This document shows, piece after piece, positions 6,776 to 14,300 of a DNA stretch of 16,277 bases; position 1 is the stretch's first letter; each line of letters starts with the position of its first letter. A program made the position numbers and the translations under genes. Source of the stretch: BS750m-G62 sp046483505. GTDB lineage: Bacteria > Planctomycetota > Phycisphaerae > FEN-1346. The DNA is taken from contig JAWODB010000138.1 in assembly GCA_046483505.1 (NCBI GenBank), forward strand, positions 1 to 16,277, read 5' to 3'. The notes under the pieces were generated by a model, which was given only the letters and a program-made list of their open reading frames with translations, was not told the DNA's origin and ran no database searches.

Positions 6776-6897
6776 GGCTTTCTCCCTCCCCAGGGGGCCC
6801 ATGCCGAATACATCGGCCGACCGGCAGCGCAACTTGAGAGGCCGCAATCACTTACGAATCCTTAAACCGGAGCAAGGCATAAACGGTCTCGGCGTCC

Positions 6898-7320
6898 TTA
6901 TGCCCTTGCCGCCAAGGGCCTACGCCTTCCCGCCTCCCGGAGGCCCGGCCCCGGGAAGGCACGGGGCTTGGCCCCTACCCCTAACACTACAACGCGAACT
7001 CGTGCGCGGCGGGCCGGAGCCTGTCCCGAGCGCAGCCGAGGGATACCCGCCGCGCAGCCCTGGAAAGACCGTTTCGAGCGCGGTGGGTGCCCAGACCCAC
7101 CGCGCACATGGCCGACTTAGCGTTGTAGTGCTAATGCCGGGCCTCCTTTCGCACATACGGCGCACCCCAAGCTGCGCAGGGCGACACCCTGCCCAGTCGC
7201 ATGCGCATGTTCGCCCAGTAGTCGCATGTTCCAAGGCGGCGTCTGCCCCTCCCCTCTGCCCGCCGGCTCTGCGGACGCTTGACATAGACCATCACCTCCG
7301 GCCGTCCCTTGGCCGGGGCG
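6898..7320. repeat. Hairpin-dense non-coding block
   Basis: At least five perfect inverted repeats lie within about 420 bp: GCCCTTG/CAAGGGC (6902-6919), GCCTTCCCG/CGGGAAGGC (6924-6932 and 6952-6960), an 11-bp stem at 7078-7105, GCAGGG/CCCTGC (7176-7192) and CCGGCC/GGCCGG (7298-7316). An outer pair CACTACAACGC (6985-6995) / GCGTTGTAGTG (7120-7130) encloses 146 bp like the ends of a miniature element. The reading frames here are broken and have unlikely composition. I see no gene. Confidence 0.55.
7078..7105. repeat. Perfect 11-bp stem-loop, REP-like
   Basis: GCGCGGTGGGT (7078-7088), a 6-nt loop GCCCAG and ACCCACCGCGC (7095-7105) form an uninterrupted 11-bp hairpin. There is no T-tract on either side, so it is not a typical rho-independent terminator. 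It lies inside the 146-bp segment bounded by the 11-bp inverted ends at 6985 and 7130, which suggests a small non-autonomous repeat element. Copy number in the genome is unknown. Confidence 0.5.
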
Positions 7321-7736
7321 AGCCATCTGCCTTATCGCGCGTCCAGCCTGCGGCCGGAGGCCGGAAGGCAGAATGAGCGAGCCTCAGGTCACCGGCGGAG
7401 GGGATTGCTTGCACGGCAAGAATCGGGCATGGGGGAAACGCGCGGCACGGCCGGACATGGGCGTTCCTGTCCCAATCGCCCGGGCTCCGGATGCAGGCCT
7501 GACCCCTGGCGAAGGCTGAACCGGCCGGAATCGGCGAAAATCGGCGGCAATCTCTTTACGTGGCGGACCATCGAAGATAAGGTGCTGGTACCCGTCCGTC
7601 TGGAAGCGCGGCGAATGCACCCGGCGGGAAGATGAACATCCGCACTTTGCAAGGTCTTGGGGACATCGACGCTCGGACCTACGCCTTCCGTAGACCATGC
7701 GGTTGGCCTGGAGACGGTCAGCAAAGGGAGGGCCCC
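7321..7736. other. Region upstream of the SEC-C gene
   Basis: I see no gene, RNA or convincing promoter here. Frames on both strands are open only because of the base composition. The reading frame of the SEC-C gene is open upstream to 7632, but the ribosome-binding site and the zinc motif place the start at 7737. Confidence 0.5.
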
Positions 7737-9185
7737 ATGCCCGGCCGAAACGACCCATGTCCCTGCGGCAGCGGGAAGAAGTACAAGAAGTGCTGCTGGC
7801 GCAAGGACCGAAGGCGCCCGGCCCCGACGAGCCAGGGCGTGCACCCTCCGCCCGCCGCCCCGCCGGACCCGCTCCGGCCGGCGGTTCCGCCAAGGGAGGA
7901 GGCCTTTCCCTTGCCGGCCCGGGAACCCCCCGGGGCGCCCAGCCGGGGGGAGCCATTCCGTCCGGAGCGGGCCGAGGAGTCACCGGACTGCAACGCCCAC
8001 CCCGCCGACGAATACTGGGAGCAATTCGAGGACGCCGACTACGAAGACCGCCTCCGCCTCTTTTCCAAGACCCTGCAAAGCGGCGCGTTCGAGGCCGACG
8101 CCGGCAACGAGTACGCCTATGACATGCTCGCGTCCCTCTCCGTACAAACCGCCAAGCACGGCCAGCACGAGCGGTTCGACCGGATGGTCCGGGACCTCCG
8201 CGACCGGGCCCCGGCCGCGTACGAGTCCGACGCCCCGTACTACGGCTGGCTGCTCCTGGAGCACGCCCTGGCCCGCAAAGACCATCCCCGCGTGATGGAA
8301 CTGGCGCGGGAACTGGGCGAGACGACCGAACAATCCGCCGAGGTCGTTTTCCAGATCAGGGATCTCCTGTGCTTCTACGGCGAGATGCCGGCCCTGCTGG
8401 AAATGGTTCGCCGCGCCTGGCGATGGATCGAAGACGGGCATCACGACTTGATGCCCCACGCCGTGGAGGAGTTCAAGCAGACCGCTACTGATCTGGAACT
8501 ATTGGACTGGGCGGATCGTCACCCCGACGGCGGGGATCAATCCGGCCTGATGGACCGGTTGCGGGGTTATGCCGAGATCCTGCCCGAACGGGTCCGGCTG
8601 CACCTCGAGGCGCTTTCCGGTCATCTGGACCGGGTGTGGACGTTGGACGATTTCCGTGGACTTTCGGAAGACGTCAAGGAGGGCGAGGACGACCCGGCCA
8701 TGAACTTCCGGCTGTTCGCGTTCGAGTTCATGGGCCACGCGCGACGGCGGCACGGCGTCGCTTATCCCACGCTGTGGTGCGGTTATCAGCAACTGCTTCA
8801 CTACGTTCACGAGCAGGACGAGAAGCGGCCTGCCCGGTCCGCCCGATGCGCGGGGAAGAAGGGACGAAAAGGGCGGCGGCGAGGCAGGGACCGCCAAGGC
8901 CGGCGGCCCGCGCTCGTGCCCGACCGGGCTTCCCTCGATTCCTTTGTGGCCGACCTGCTGCAACCCTTTATGACCCAGATACATGCTGCGACCAGCGTGA
9001 TGCTGATTGTGCCATACTGGTTGGCTTTCCTGGAGGACCGCGACCTGCTTGCCCCGGGGCGCGGGAACGAGATCCAAGAGGAACTCAGGCCGCTGCTCAC
9101 CGAGTTGGAAGACTGCCTGACTCGAATGATCAGCGAGCCGGGTTTGATGGAGCGCGTCCGCGAGTCCTGGGAGAGAAGCCCGTAA
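7737..9185 (+). CDS. SEC-C zinc-motif protein with a helical C-terminal region
   Basis: The 482-residue protein begins MPGRNDPCPCGSGKKYKKCC, a textbook SEC-C motif (C-x-C-x8-C-C type), which binds one zinc ion. SEC-C occurs at the SecA C-terminus and in many uncharacterised bacterial proteins. A Pro/Ala-rich linker follows (about 27-85). Residues 90-482 are a long, acidic, mainly helical region with no enzyme motif that I recognise. A basic insert near 360-380 ('KKGRKGRRRGRDRQGRR') interrupts it. The start at 7737 has an AAAGGGAGGG ribosome-binding site and puts the motif at the very N-terminus, as usual. It is the only intact gene between the two tRNA remnants, so it may be cargo of the island or an older resident. 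No signal peptide or membrane segment is seen. The function is unknown. Confidence 0.82.
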   Translation: MPGRNDPCPCGSGKKYKKCCWRKDRRRPAPTSQGVHPPPAAPPDPLRPAVPPREEAFPLPAREPPGAPSRGEPFRPERAEESPDCNAHPADEYWEQFEDADYEDRLRLFSKTLQSGAFEADAGNEYAYDMLASLSVQTAKHGQHERFDRMVRDLRDRAPAAYESDAPYYGWLLLEHALARKDHPRVMELARELGETTEQSAEVVFQIRDLLCFYGEMPALLEMVRRAWRWIEDGHHDLMPHAVEEFKQTATDLELLDWADRHPDGGDQSGLMDRLRGYAEILPERVRLHLEALSGHLDRVWTLDDFRGLSEDVKEGEDDPAMNFRLFAFEFMGHARRRHGVAYPTLWCGYQQLLHYVHEQDEKRPARSARCAGKKGRKGRRRGRDRQGRRPALVPDRASLDSFVADLLQPFMTQIHAATSVMLIVPYWLAFLEDRDLLAPGRGNEIQEELRPLLTELEDCLTRMISEPGLMERVRESWERSP

Positions 9186-9301
9186 GAAGCCGACACCGTA
9201 CGGCCGCTCTGGCACGGGACAATTGTGGCCCGCCCCCGCAGCCGAACCACTGCGGCCGGACTCGAATGGCCCGACCCAGCCGGCGACGACACCCCGTCCC
9301 G

Positions 9302-9838
9302 TCGCCGGGCCGCATCCTGCCCCGGCGCCCGCACGCCGCACATCGATGCCGCCACGGCGCAGCCCACCAGGCAGTCGAACCAGTGGTTGTCCGGCTTCGA
9401 CGGACGGAGCGACCACTCGTGCACCACCCGCCCGTGCCCTTCCGTCTCGGTCCAGGTCTCGGCGTAGGCGACGTGCTCGGCGAAGCATTCGTGGGCCTTC
9501 CCCTTCTTCCCGAACAGGGTAATCGCCCCGCGGTCTCCGGCGGCTGTCGCCAACCCCGTGTGCACGAACGTCTTCCAGTAGTTCACGTCCACCTGCACGT
9601 GGGGGAACTCGGAGGTCCGCTTCACGTTCGGCACGTACAAGAAATGCCCGTGGACCTCGCCGGGCTTGCGCTGGTAGGCGGACATGGGTTTTCGGCCCGC
9701 CCGGATGCCGGTCCCCTTGGCGAGCATCATCGTCGACCCGCCCGCCTTGTGCTTCACGTCGGCCACGATGCCGGGCTTGTACCCCATGTCCACGAGCAGC
9801 CGGTCGACCTTCATGAGGCCCCCGCCGGTGACCTGGAA
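9302..9838 (-). pseudogene. Phage terminase large subunit (GpA type), nuclease-domain fragment
   Basis: About 177 residues on the minus strand match the C-terminal nuclease part of GpA-type terminase large subunits, the motor and endonuclease that packages phage DNA. Recognisable segments in order are 'MKVDRLLVDMGYKPGIVADV', 'AKGTGIRAGRKPMSAY', 'KPGEVHGHFLYVPNVKRTSE', 'VDVNYWKTFVHTGLATAAGD', 'ETEGHGRVVHEW', 'RPSKPDNHWFDCLVGC' and 'AASMCGVRAPGQ'. The ATPase half (several hundred residues) is missing. At 9838 the homology ends where a transposase fragment on the other strand begins. At the other end the frame runs on without a proper stop towards the SEC-C gene, read antisense. No head, portal or other phage gene is present. 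This is a prophage relic. Confidence 0.75.
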
Positions 9839-10123
9839 ATCCCGCCCGAGCGTCTCGTCCTCGACTTTGACGCCACCGACGATCCCCTTCACGGCGAGCA
9901 GGAGGGCCGCTTCTTCCACGGGTACTACGACGCGTACTGCTATCTGCCTCTCTACGTCTTCTCGGGTGACCAGCTGCTGGTGCCGTACCTGCGGCCGTCC
10001 CGCATCGACGCCGCCAAGCACAGCCGGGCGATCCTGACGTTGCTCGTCCGGCGGCTGCGGGCGGTCTGGCCCGAGGTGCCCATCCTCGTCCGCGCCGACT
10101 CGGGCTTCTGCCGGTGGCGGCTT
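9836..10123 (+). pseudogene. IS1380-like DDE transposase, internal fragment
   Basis: About 96 residues resemble the catalytic core of IS1380-family transposases. They contain 'RLVLDFDATDDPLHGEQEG' (first catalytic Asp region), 'RFFHGYYDAYCYLPLYVFSG', 'LRPSRIDAA' and 'ILVRADSGFCRWRL' (second Asp). The N-terminal part and the third acidic residue are absent, so it cannot be active. The left edge abuts the terminase fragment within a few bases and the right edge abuts the passenger-repeat fragment, both on the opposite strand. No inverted repeats or target duplications are visible. The frame stays open beyond both edges by composition only. Confidence 0.72.
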
Positions 10124-10310
10124 CGAGGCTGCCGGCCGACAGCCTGTAGCTGCCGATGCGCTGGGCGACGTTCCCTATCACCAGGTCGGTGGCGATCACG
10201 CTTGTCCCCGCGCCGTCCTGGACGAACCGCCCCGGACAGGCATTGCCGATGTACGCCGTGCCGACGTCCAACTCGCCGCCCTCAAGCGTGTAGGTGCACT
10301 CGACGCCGCT
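10119..10310 (-). pseudogene. Fragment of a passenger-type beta-repeat surface protein
   Basis: Sixty-odd residues on the minus strand show the glycine-rich repeat pattern of planctomycete autotransporter-like or PEP-CTERM-type surface proteins: 'YTLEGGELDVGTAYIGN', then 'GRFVQDGAGTSVIATDLVIG', then 'GSYRLSAGSLEA'. These repeats normally occur many times in proteins of several hundred residues. Here barely two units remain, with no start, no signal peptide and no C-terminal sorting signal. The right end stops near 10310 in unrelated sequence and the left end abuts the transposase fragment. It is a broken piece carried along by rearrangement. Confidence 0.62.
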
Positions 10311-10707
10311 TTCCCGGGATCGACCGGAACACCGTTTCCAGCCGGGGACGCCGAGACGGCCGCCATGGCGAGCGCTGCCCCACCGTGCCGGACGCAACTT
10401 GCTGCAGTGGAAGCCAGACGAGGCAGGAGAAGGCCCTCTCACTCACGATCGGACCGGGCCAAGCCGCGCAGTGACAGACCACTTGCGCCCTCAGGACCGG
10501 TTTCGCCACATCGGCCGAGAAACGGGCTACGAGATCGGCTTATGCCGCACGATCTCGGCCGGCATTGACCCAGACATTGGTCCCCGAGGTCATCAGCGCG
10601 CGAAAGCGGGCCGCGAGGCGTGAAAGTCGGGGCCGCTCGCGCTGGCGGCGAACGCGGGGGCCTGCATAGGTTTGCAGGAGATATCGTGAAGCGTTGTTTC
10701 CAAATCC
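10311..10707. other. Non-coding stretch right of the passenger-repeat fragment
   Basis: No convincing gene is seen on either strand. A short minus-strand frame (10540-10725) starts with Met but has no recognisable domain and no good ribosome-binding site. The only notable structure is the pair of overlapping inverted repeats at 10512-10561. Confidence 0.5.
10512..10561. repeat. Two overlapping, mutually exclusive inverted repeats
   Basis: CGGCCGAGA (10512-10520) is perfectly complementary to TCTCGGCCG (10553-10561). CGAGATCG (10530-10537) is perfectly complementary to CGATCTCG (10550-10557). The two right arms share TCTCG, so only one stem can form at a time, as in an attenuator or switch. 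Neither stem is followed by a T-tract, and no gene lies directly downstream. Confidence 0.4.
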
Positions 10708-10758
10708 AGGCACACGTTTAGGCACACAACACGCGGAACCCAGGGGTATTCAGGGGTA
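10708..10758. repeat. Two pairs of short direct repeats beside the tRNA-Leu remnant
   Basis: AGGCACAC is repeated at 10708-10715 and 10720-10727 (12-bp period), and CAGGGGTA at 10741-10748 and 10751-10758 (10-bp period). Helically phased repeats next to a tRNA broken at its anticodon loop look like arm-type integrase or excisionase sites of an attachment site. No integrase gene is present nearby to confirm this. Confidence 0.45.
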
Positions 10759-10811
10759 CGAAAACGGCCCTCACGGCCTCAAAAACGCGGTTATGCCCGG
10801 CCTGCGGGCGG

Positions 10812-10849
10812 TTTTAAGTCCCCAGCGTCTGCCGTTCCGCCACTCGCCC
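10812..10849 (-). tRNA. tRNA-Leu(UAA), 5' half only
   Basis: Read on the minus strand from 10849: acceptor 5' strand GGGCGAG, TG, D arm GCGG-AACGGCAGA-CGC, anticodon stem 5' strand GGGGA and loop CTTAAAA with anticodon TAA. This is the standard 5' half of tRNA-Leu(UAA). The expected 3' anticodon strand TCCCC is replaced by CCGCC, and no class II variable arm, T arm or acceptor 3' strand follows. The tRNA is therefore cut right at the anticodon loop, a known integrase target in tRNA-Leu genes. A good promoter lies just upstream (10860-10888), showing that this was a working gene. An intact copy must exist elsewhere if this is the only UAA-Leu locus. Confidence 0.75.
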
Positions 10850-10859
10850 GGGACGCCTC

Positions 10860-10888
10860 AGCATACCCCGTTCGGCGGTGCCGGCCAA
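10860..10888 (-). promoter_or_regulatory. Sigma-70-type promoter of the truncated tRNA-Leu
   Basis: On the minus strand TTGGCC (10888-10883) and TATGCT (10865-10860) are separated by exactly 17 bp. The -10 ends 10 nt before the tRNA 5' end at 10849, the usual distance for a tRNA gene. It may still be active and would transcribe leftwards into the broken tRNA and the repeats beyond. Confidence 0.6.
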
Positions 10889-11054
10889 GTCCCAGAATCC
10901 TCCTTCGGCGGAGGGGCGGCCGAAGGCGAGTGAGCCGACAGGCGGCTCAAAGCACCTCGCCCAACACGCGGTGGGGCAGGTATCGGGCTGCGCGCCCGCC
11001 GGATAGTCCGGCCCCGGAAACCCTGAAAATCGTCCCCGAATCGCCCGCTGCGAT
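10889..11054. other. Structured intergenic DNA between back-to-back promoters
   Basis: No gene is seen. The stretch folds well. GGCGAG (10925-10930) pairs with CTCGCC (10956-10961) around an inner GAGCCG/CGGCTC hairpin (10932-10937 and 10943-10948), leaving an AAAGCAC bulge. GCCGGA/TCCGGC (10998-11012) forms a tight 3-nt-loop hairpin. I compared it by eye with common riboswitches, SRP RNA and RNase P RNA and saw no match. An unidentified structured RNA or a rearranged repeat are both possible. Confidence 0.4.
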
Positions 11055-11083
11055 TTGCCGACGGCCCCTCTTAACCGTATACT
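11055..11083 (+). promoter_or_regulatory. Sigma-70-type promoter (TTGCCG-N17-TATACT)
   Basis: TTGCCG (11055-11060) and TATACT (11078-11083) have the ideal 17-bp spacing; the -10 matches five of six consensus bases. Transcription would start near 11090 and run right, giving an untranslated leader of about 295 nt before the lamin-tail/CotH gene. Confidence 0.55.
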
Positions 11084-11089
11084 AATGAG

Positions 11090-11384
11090 GGCAGGCGGTG
11101 TGGGATTCCTCCCTGGGGTGGTCTCGCTCCCGCAAAAGACGGACCCGGAGGAGTCCGTCTACGCCTGTGGCGGCGCATGACACCCATCTACTGGGTGTTC
11201 CTGTATGCGAAGCCCAACATGTAGGGCGCCGCGCCCGGCCGTACGGACGCGGCGGTCCCTTGGCGGTCCGCCGCCACGGCTGACCGGCATCAAGGGGCTG
11301 AGGCGTCAGCGGCCGGAACAGAGGGGTGCCCCGCCGGAGGCGTCGCCCCGCAAGAAGACTGCAACAGCGAATCGCGAGACGTTC
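11090..11384 (+). other. Hairpin-rich leader of the lamin-tail/CotH gene
   Basis: No reading frame here looks coding. Stems are AGACGGAC/GTCCGTCT (11137-11144 and 11153-11160), ACACCCA/TGGGTGT with a 5-nt loop (11180-11198) extended by an outer CGCAT/ATGCG pair, and the perfect palindrome GGGCGC-C-GCGCCC (11224-11236). Read on the minus strand, the first stem is followed by TTTT, so it might act as a weak terminator in that direction. The frame of the downstream gene is open through the last 100 bp, so an upstream non-ATG start cannot be excluded. Confidence 0.4.
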
Positions 11385-14300
11385 ATGGACCCCGACAGCC
11401 GCCAACCCGAATCTCCACGCGACCCGCCCCGCCTGGAGCCGATGGAGCCGCGCCTCCTCCTCGACGGCAGCGTCATCATCAACGAACTCCACGTCGACCC
11501 CGACGTCAAAACGGAACTGGTCGAGTACGTCGAGATCTACAACCGCACCGCCGACCCGATCGACGTCTCCGGCTGGTTCTTCTCGGACGGCATCGCGTAC
11601 ACCTTCCCCGGCGGCACGACCCTGCCCGGTCACGGGTACCTGGTGGTGAGCCAGGACCCGTCGGCGGTGGCGGCCAAGTTCGGCGTCAGCAGCCTCGGCC
11701 CGTTCGCCGGCCGGCTTGCCAACGAGGGCGAGTGCGTCACCTTGCGCGACGAGACCGGCGCCGTCGCCGACGAGGTGGACTACGGGGCGGGGTTCCCCTG
11801 GCCGACCGTCGGCGACGCCCCCGGCTACTCCATGGAACTCATCCACCCCGACCTCGACAACGACCTGGGCGCCAACTGGCGGTCGTCCGGCAGCACCGTG
11901 GCCGACCCGGTCGTCTTCATCGACGCCCAGCAGGAGTGGCGATACGTCAAGGGATGGGCGGAACCCTCCTCACCCACCAACGCCTGGCGCCAACTCGGGT
12001 TCGACGACTCGCCGGCCAGCGGATGGTCCACGGGTGATGCCGCCGTCGGCTACAGCAGCGACCCGGACGAACTCGACTTCATCGGGACCAAACTCACGGA
12101 TATGAGATACAATTATTCGACGGTGTACATGCGCAAGGCATTCACCGTCGACAATCCCGCCGCCATCCCCGCACTCGAACTGCTTACCCGCTACGACGAC
12201 GGCATCAACGTCTGGATCAACGGCAGGCCCGTCCTGGACCTGAACGTCGACGGCACCGAACTCCCGTACGACGCCACGGCCCGCAGCGCCATCGACAACG
12301 TCGAGTTCGTCCCGAACACGCTGACCGACCCCGACCCGCGGACGTACCTCGTGGCGGGCACGAACGTCATCGCCGTCCAGTTGCTGAACGCCTCCCTCTC
12401 CTCGAGCAGCGACGCCTTCTTCGACGCCATCCTGCGTACGGCGCCCGGCGGCACGACGGCCGTCACCCCCGGCGCGGTGAACTCCGTCTACGCCGCCAAT
12501 GCCCCGCCCCAGATGCGGCACGTGGACCACGCGCCGAACGAGCCCGAGCCCGGCGAGGACGTCGCCGTCACCATGAAGGTGACCGACCCGGACGGCGTCG
12601 CCGGCGTCACGCTCGCCTACCAGACGGTGGACCCCGGCGACTACATCAACCTGGACGACCCGCGCTACGACGACCCGGCATACTGGACCACCGTGCCGAT
12701 GTACGACGACGGCACGCACGGCGACGCGGAGGCCGGCGACGCCGACTACACCGCCGTCATCCCCGCCGCCGTCCAGACGAACCGGCGCCTGGTGCGGTAC
12801 CGCGTGACGGCCGCCGACGGCCTGGGCGCCTCGGTCACCGCCCCGTACGCCGACGACCCCCAGCCGAACTTCGCCTACTACGTGTACGCGGGCGCGCCGG
12901 CCTGGACGGGCTCGGCCCGGCCGGGCACCGAGCCCGCCGTCGAGTACTCCAGCGACCTCCTGGAGGGCCTGCCCGTCTACACGCTCGTCACGCGCCGCCA
13001 GGACGCCCTGAACGCCATGCGCGTCCCCTACCGCTGGGGCGAGGCCGACCAGGAACTGCCCACCTCCGGCGAGTACTGGGGCTCCGACTACAAGTGGCAG
13101 GGCACCCTCGTCTACGACGGCGTGGTGTACGACCACATCCGCTACCGCGCCCGCGGCGGATGCTGGCGATATTCGATGGGCAAGAATATGTGGAAGTTCG
13201 ACTTCAACCGGAACCACTGGTTCCAGGCCCGCGACGATTACGGCGAGACGTACGACACCACGTGGGACAAGTTGAACTTCTCGGCCCTCATCCAGCAGGG
13301 CAACTTCGGCCAGCGGGGCGAGCAGGGACTCTTCGAGGCCGCCGGCTTCGCCCTCCACAACCTCGCCGACAATCCCGCCCCTTACACCAACTACCTGCAT
13401 TTCCGCCTCGTCGACGACGCCGACGAGGGCGGGCCCGACCAGTTCAGCACCGACTTCCAGGGCCTCTACATGACCATCGAGCAGCCCGACGGACGCCTGC
13501 TCGACGAACACGGACTGGCCGACGGCAACTTCTACAAGATGGAAAGCGGCACCGGCACGCTCAACAACCAGGGACCCACCCACCCCACCGACAAGTCCGA
13601 CCTCAACGCGTTCATGAACGGCTACCGCAGCAGCCCGGACGCCGCGTGGTGCGAGGCCAACCTCCACCTCGAAGATTACTACAGTTTCCGCGCCATCGCG
13701 ATGGCCATCCATGACTACGATATGCACGCCGGAAAGAACTACTTCTACTACCACGACCCCGAGACCGACAAGTGGCGGGTCATCAACTGGGACATCGACC
13801 TCACCTGGACCACCACGTACAACGGCGGCGGCGGGCAGGGGCCCCTGTACGACGACAGTCCCTACGTCCACCTCCTCGACCTGTCGCAACTCCGCGTCGC
13901 GTACAACAATCGGGTCCGCGAGATCGTCGACCTCCTCTTCAACGCCGAGCAGACCGGCATGCTCCTCGACGAGATCGCCTCCTTCGTCTACACCCCGGGC
14001 GAGGCCTCGTTCGTCGACGCCGACCGCGCCATGTGGGACTACAACCCGATCCTCGTCTCCGATTACGTCAATCTCAGCAAGGCGGGGCACGGCCGCTTCT
14101 ACGGAAACTCCCCCACCGGCGACTTCGCCGGCATGGTCCAGATCCTCAAGGACTACGTCCAGAACAAGGTCGACGGCTACCTGGCCGGCCAGGACTACGC
14201 CTTCGACCCGCGCGTGGCCTCCGACGAAGGCCTCCAGCCGGACACGCCCACCATCACCTATACCGGCCCGGCCGGATACGCCGCCGACCAGTTGACGTTC

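Noticed and set aside
8499..10442. A 647-codon minus-strand frame spanning the SEC-C gene end and the fragments
   Set aside because: Only residues about 46-108 resemble a protein (the passenger-repeat fragment). The rest is shadow of the SEC-C gene and of the terminase fragment in another frame.
6302..10849. The two tRNA halves as one tRNA gene split by a single insertion
   Set aside because: The 5' half is a class II tRNA-Leu needing a long variable arm, while the 3' half has a 5-nt tRNA-Phe-type variable loop. The anticodon stem strands GGGGA and TGCGG do not pair.
11137..11160. AGACGGAC/GTCCGTCT hairpin as a rho-independent terminator
   Set aside because: On the plus strand no T-tract follows. 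On the minus strand there are only four Ts, and no gene is known to end there.
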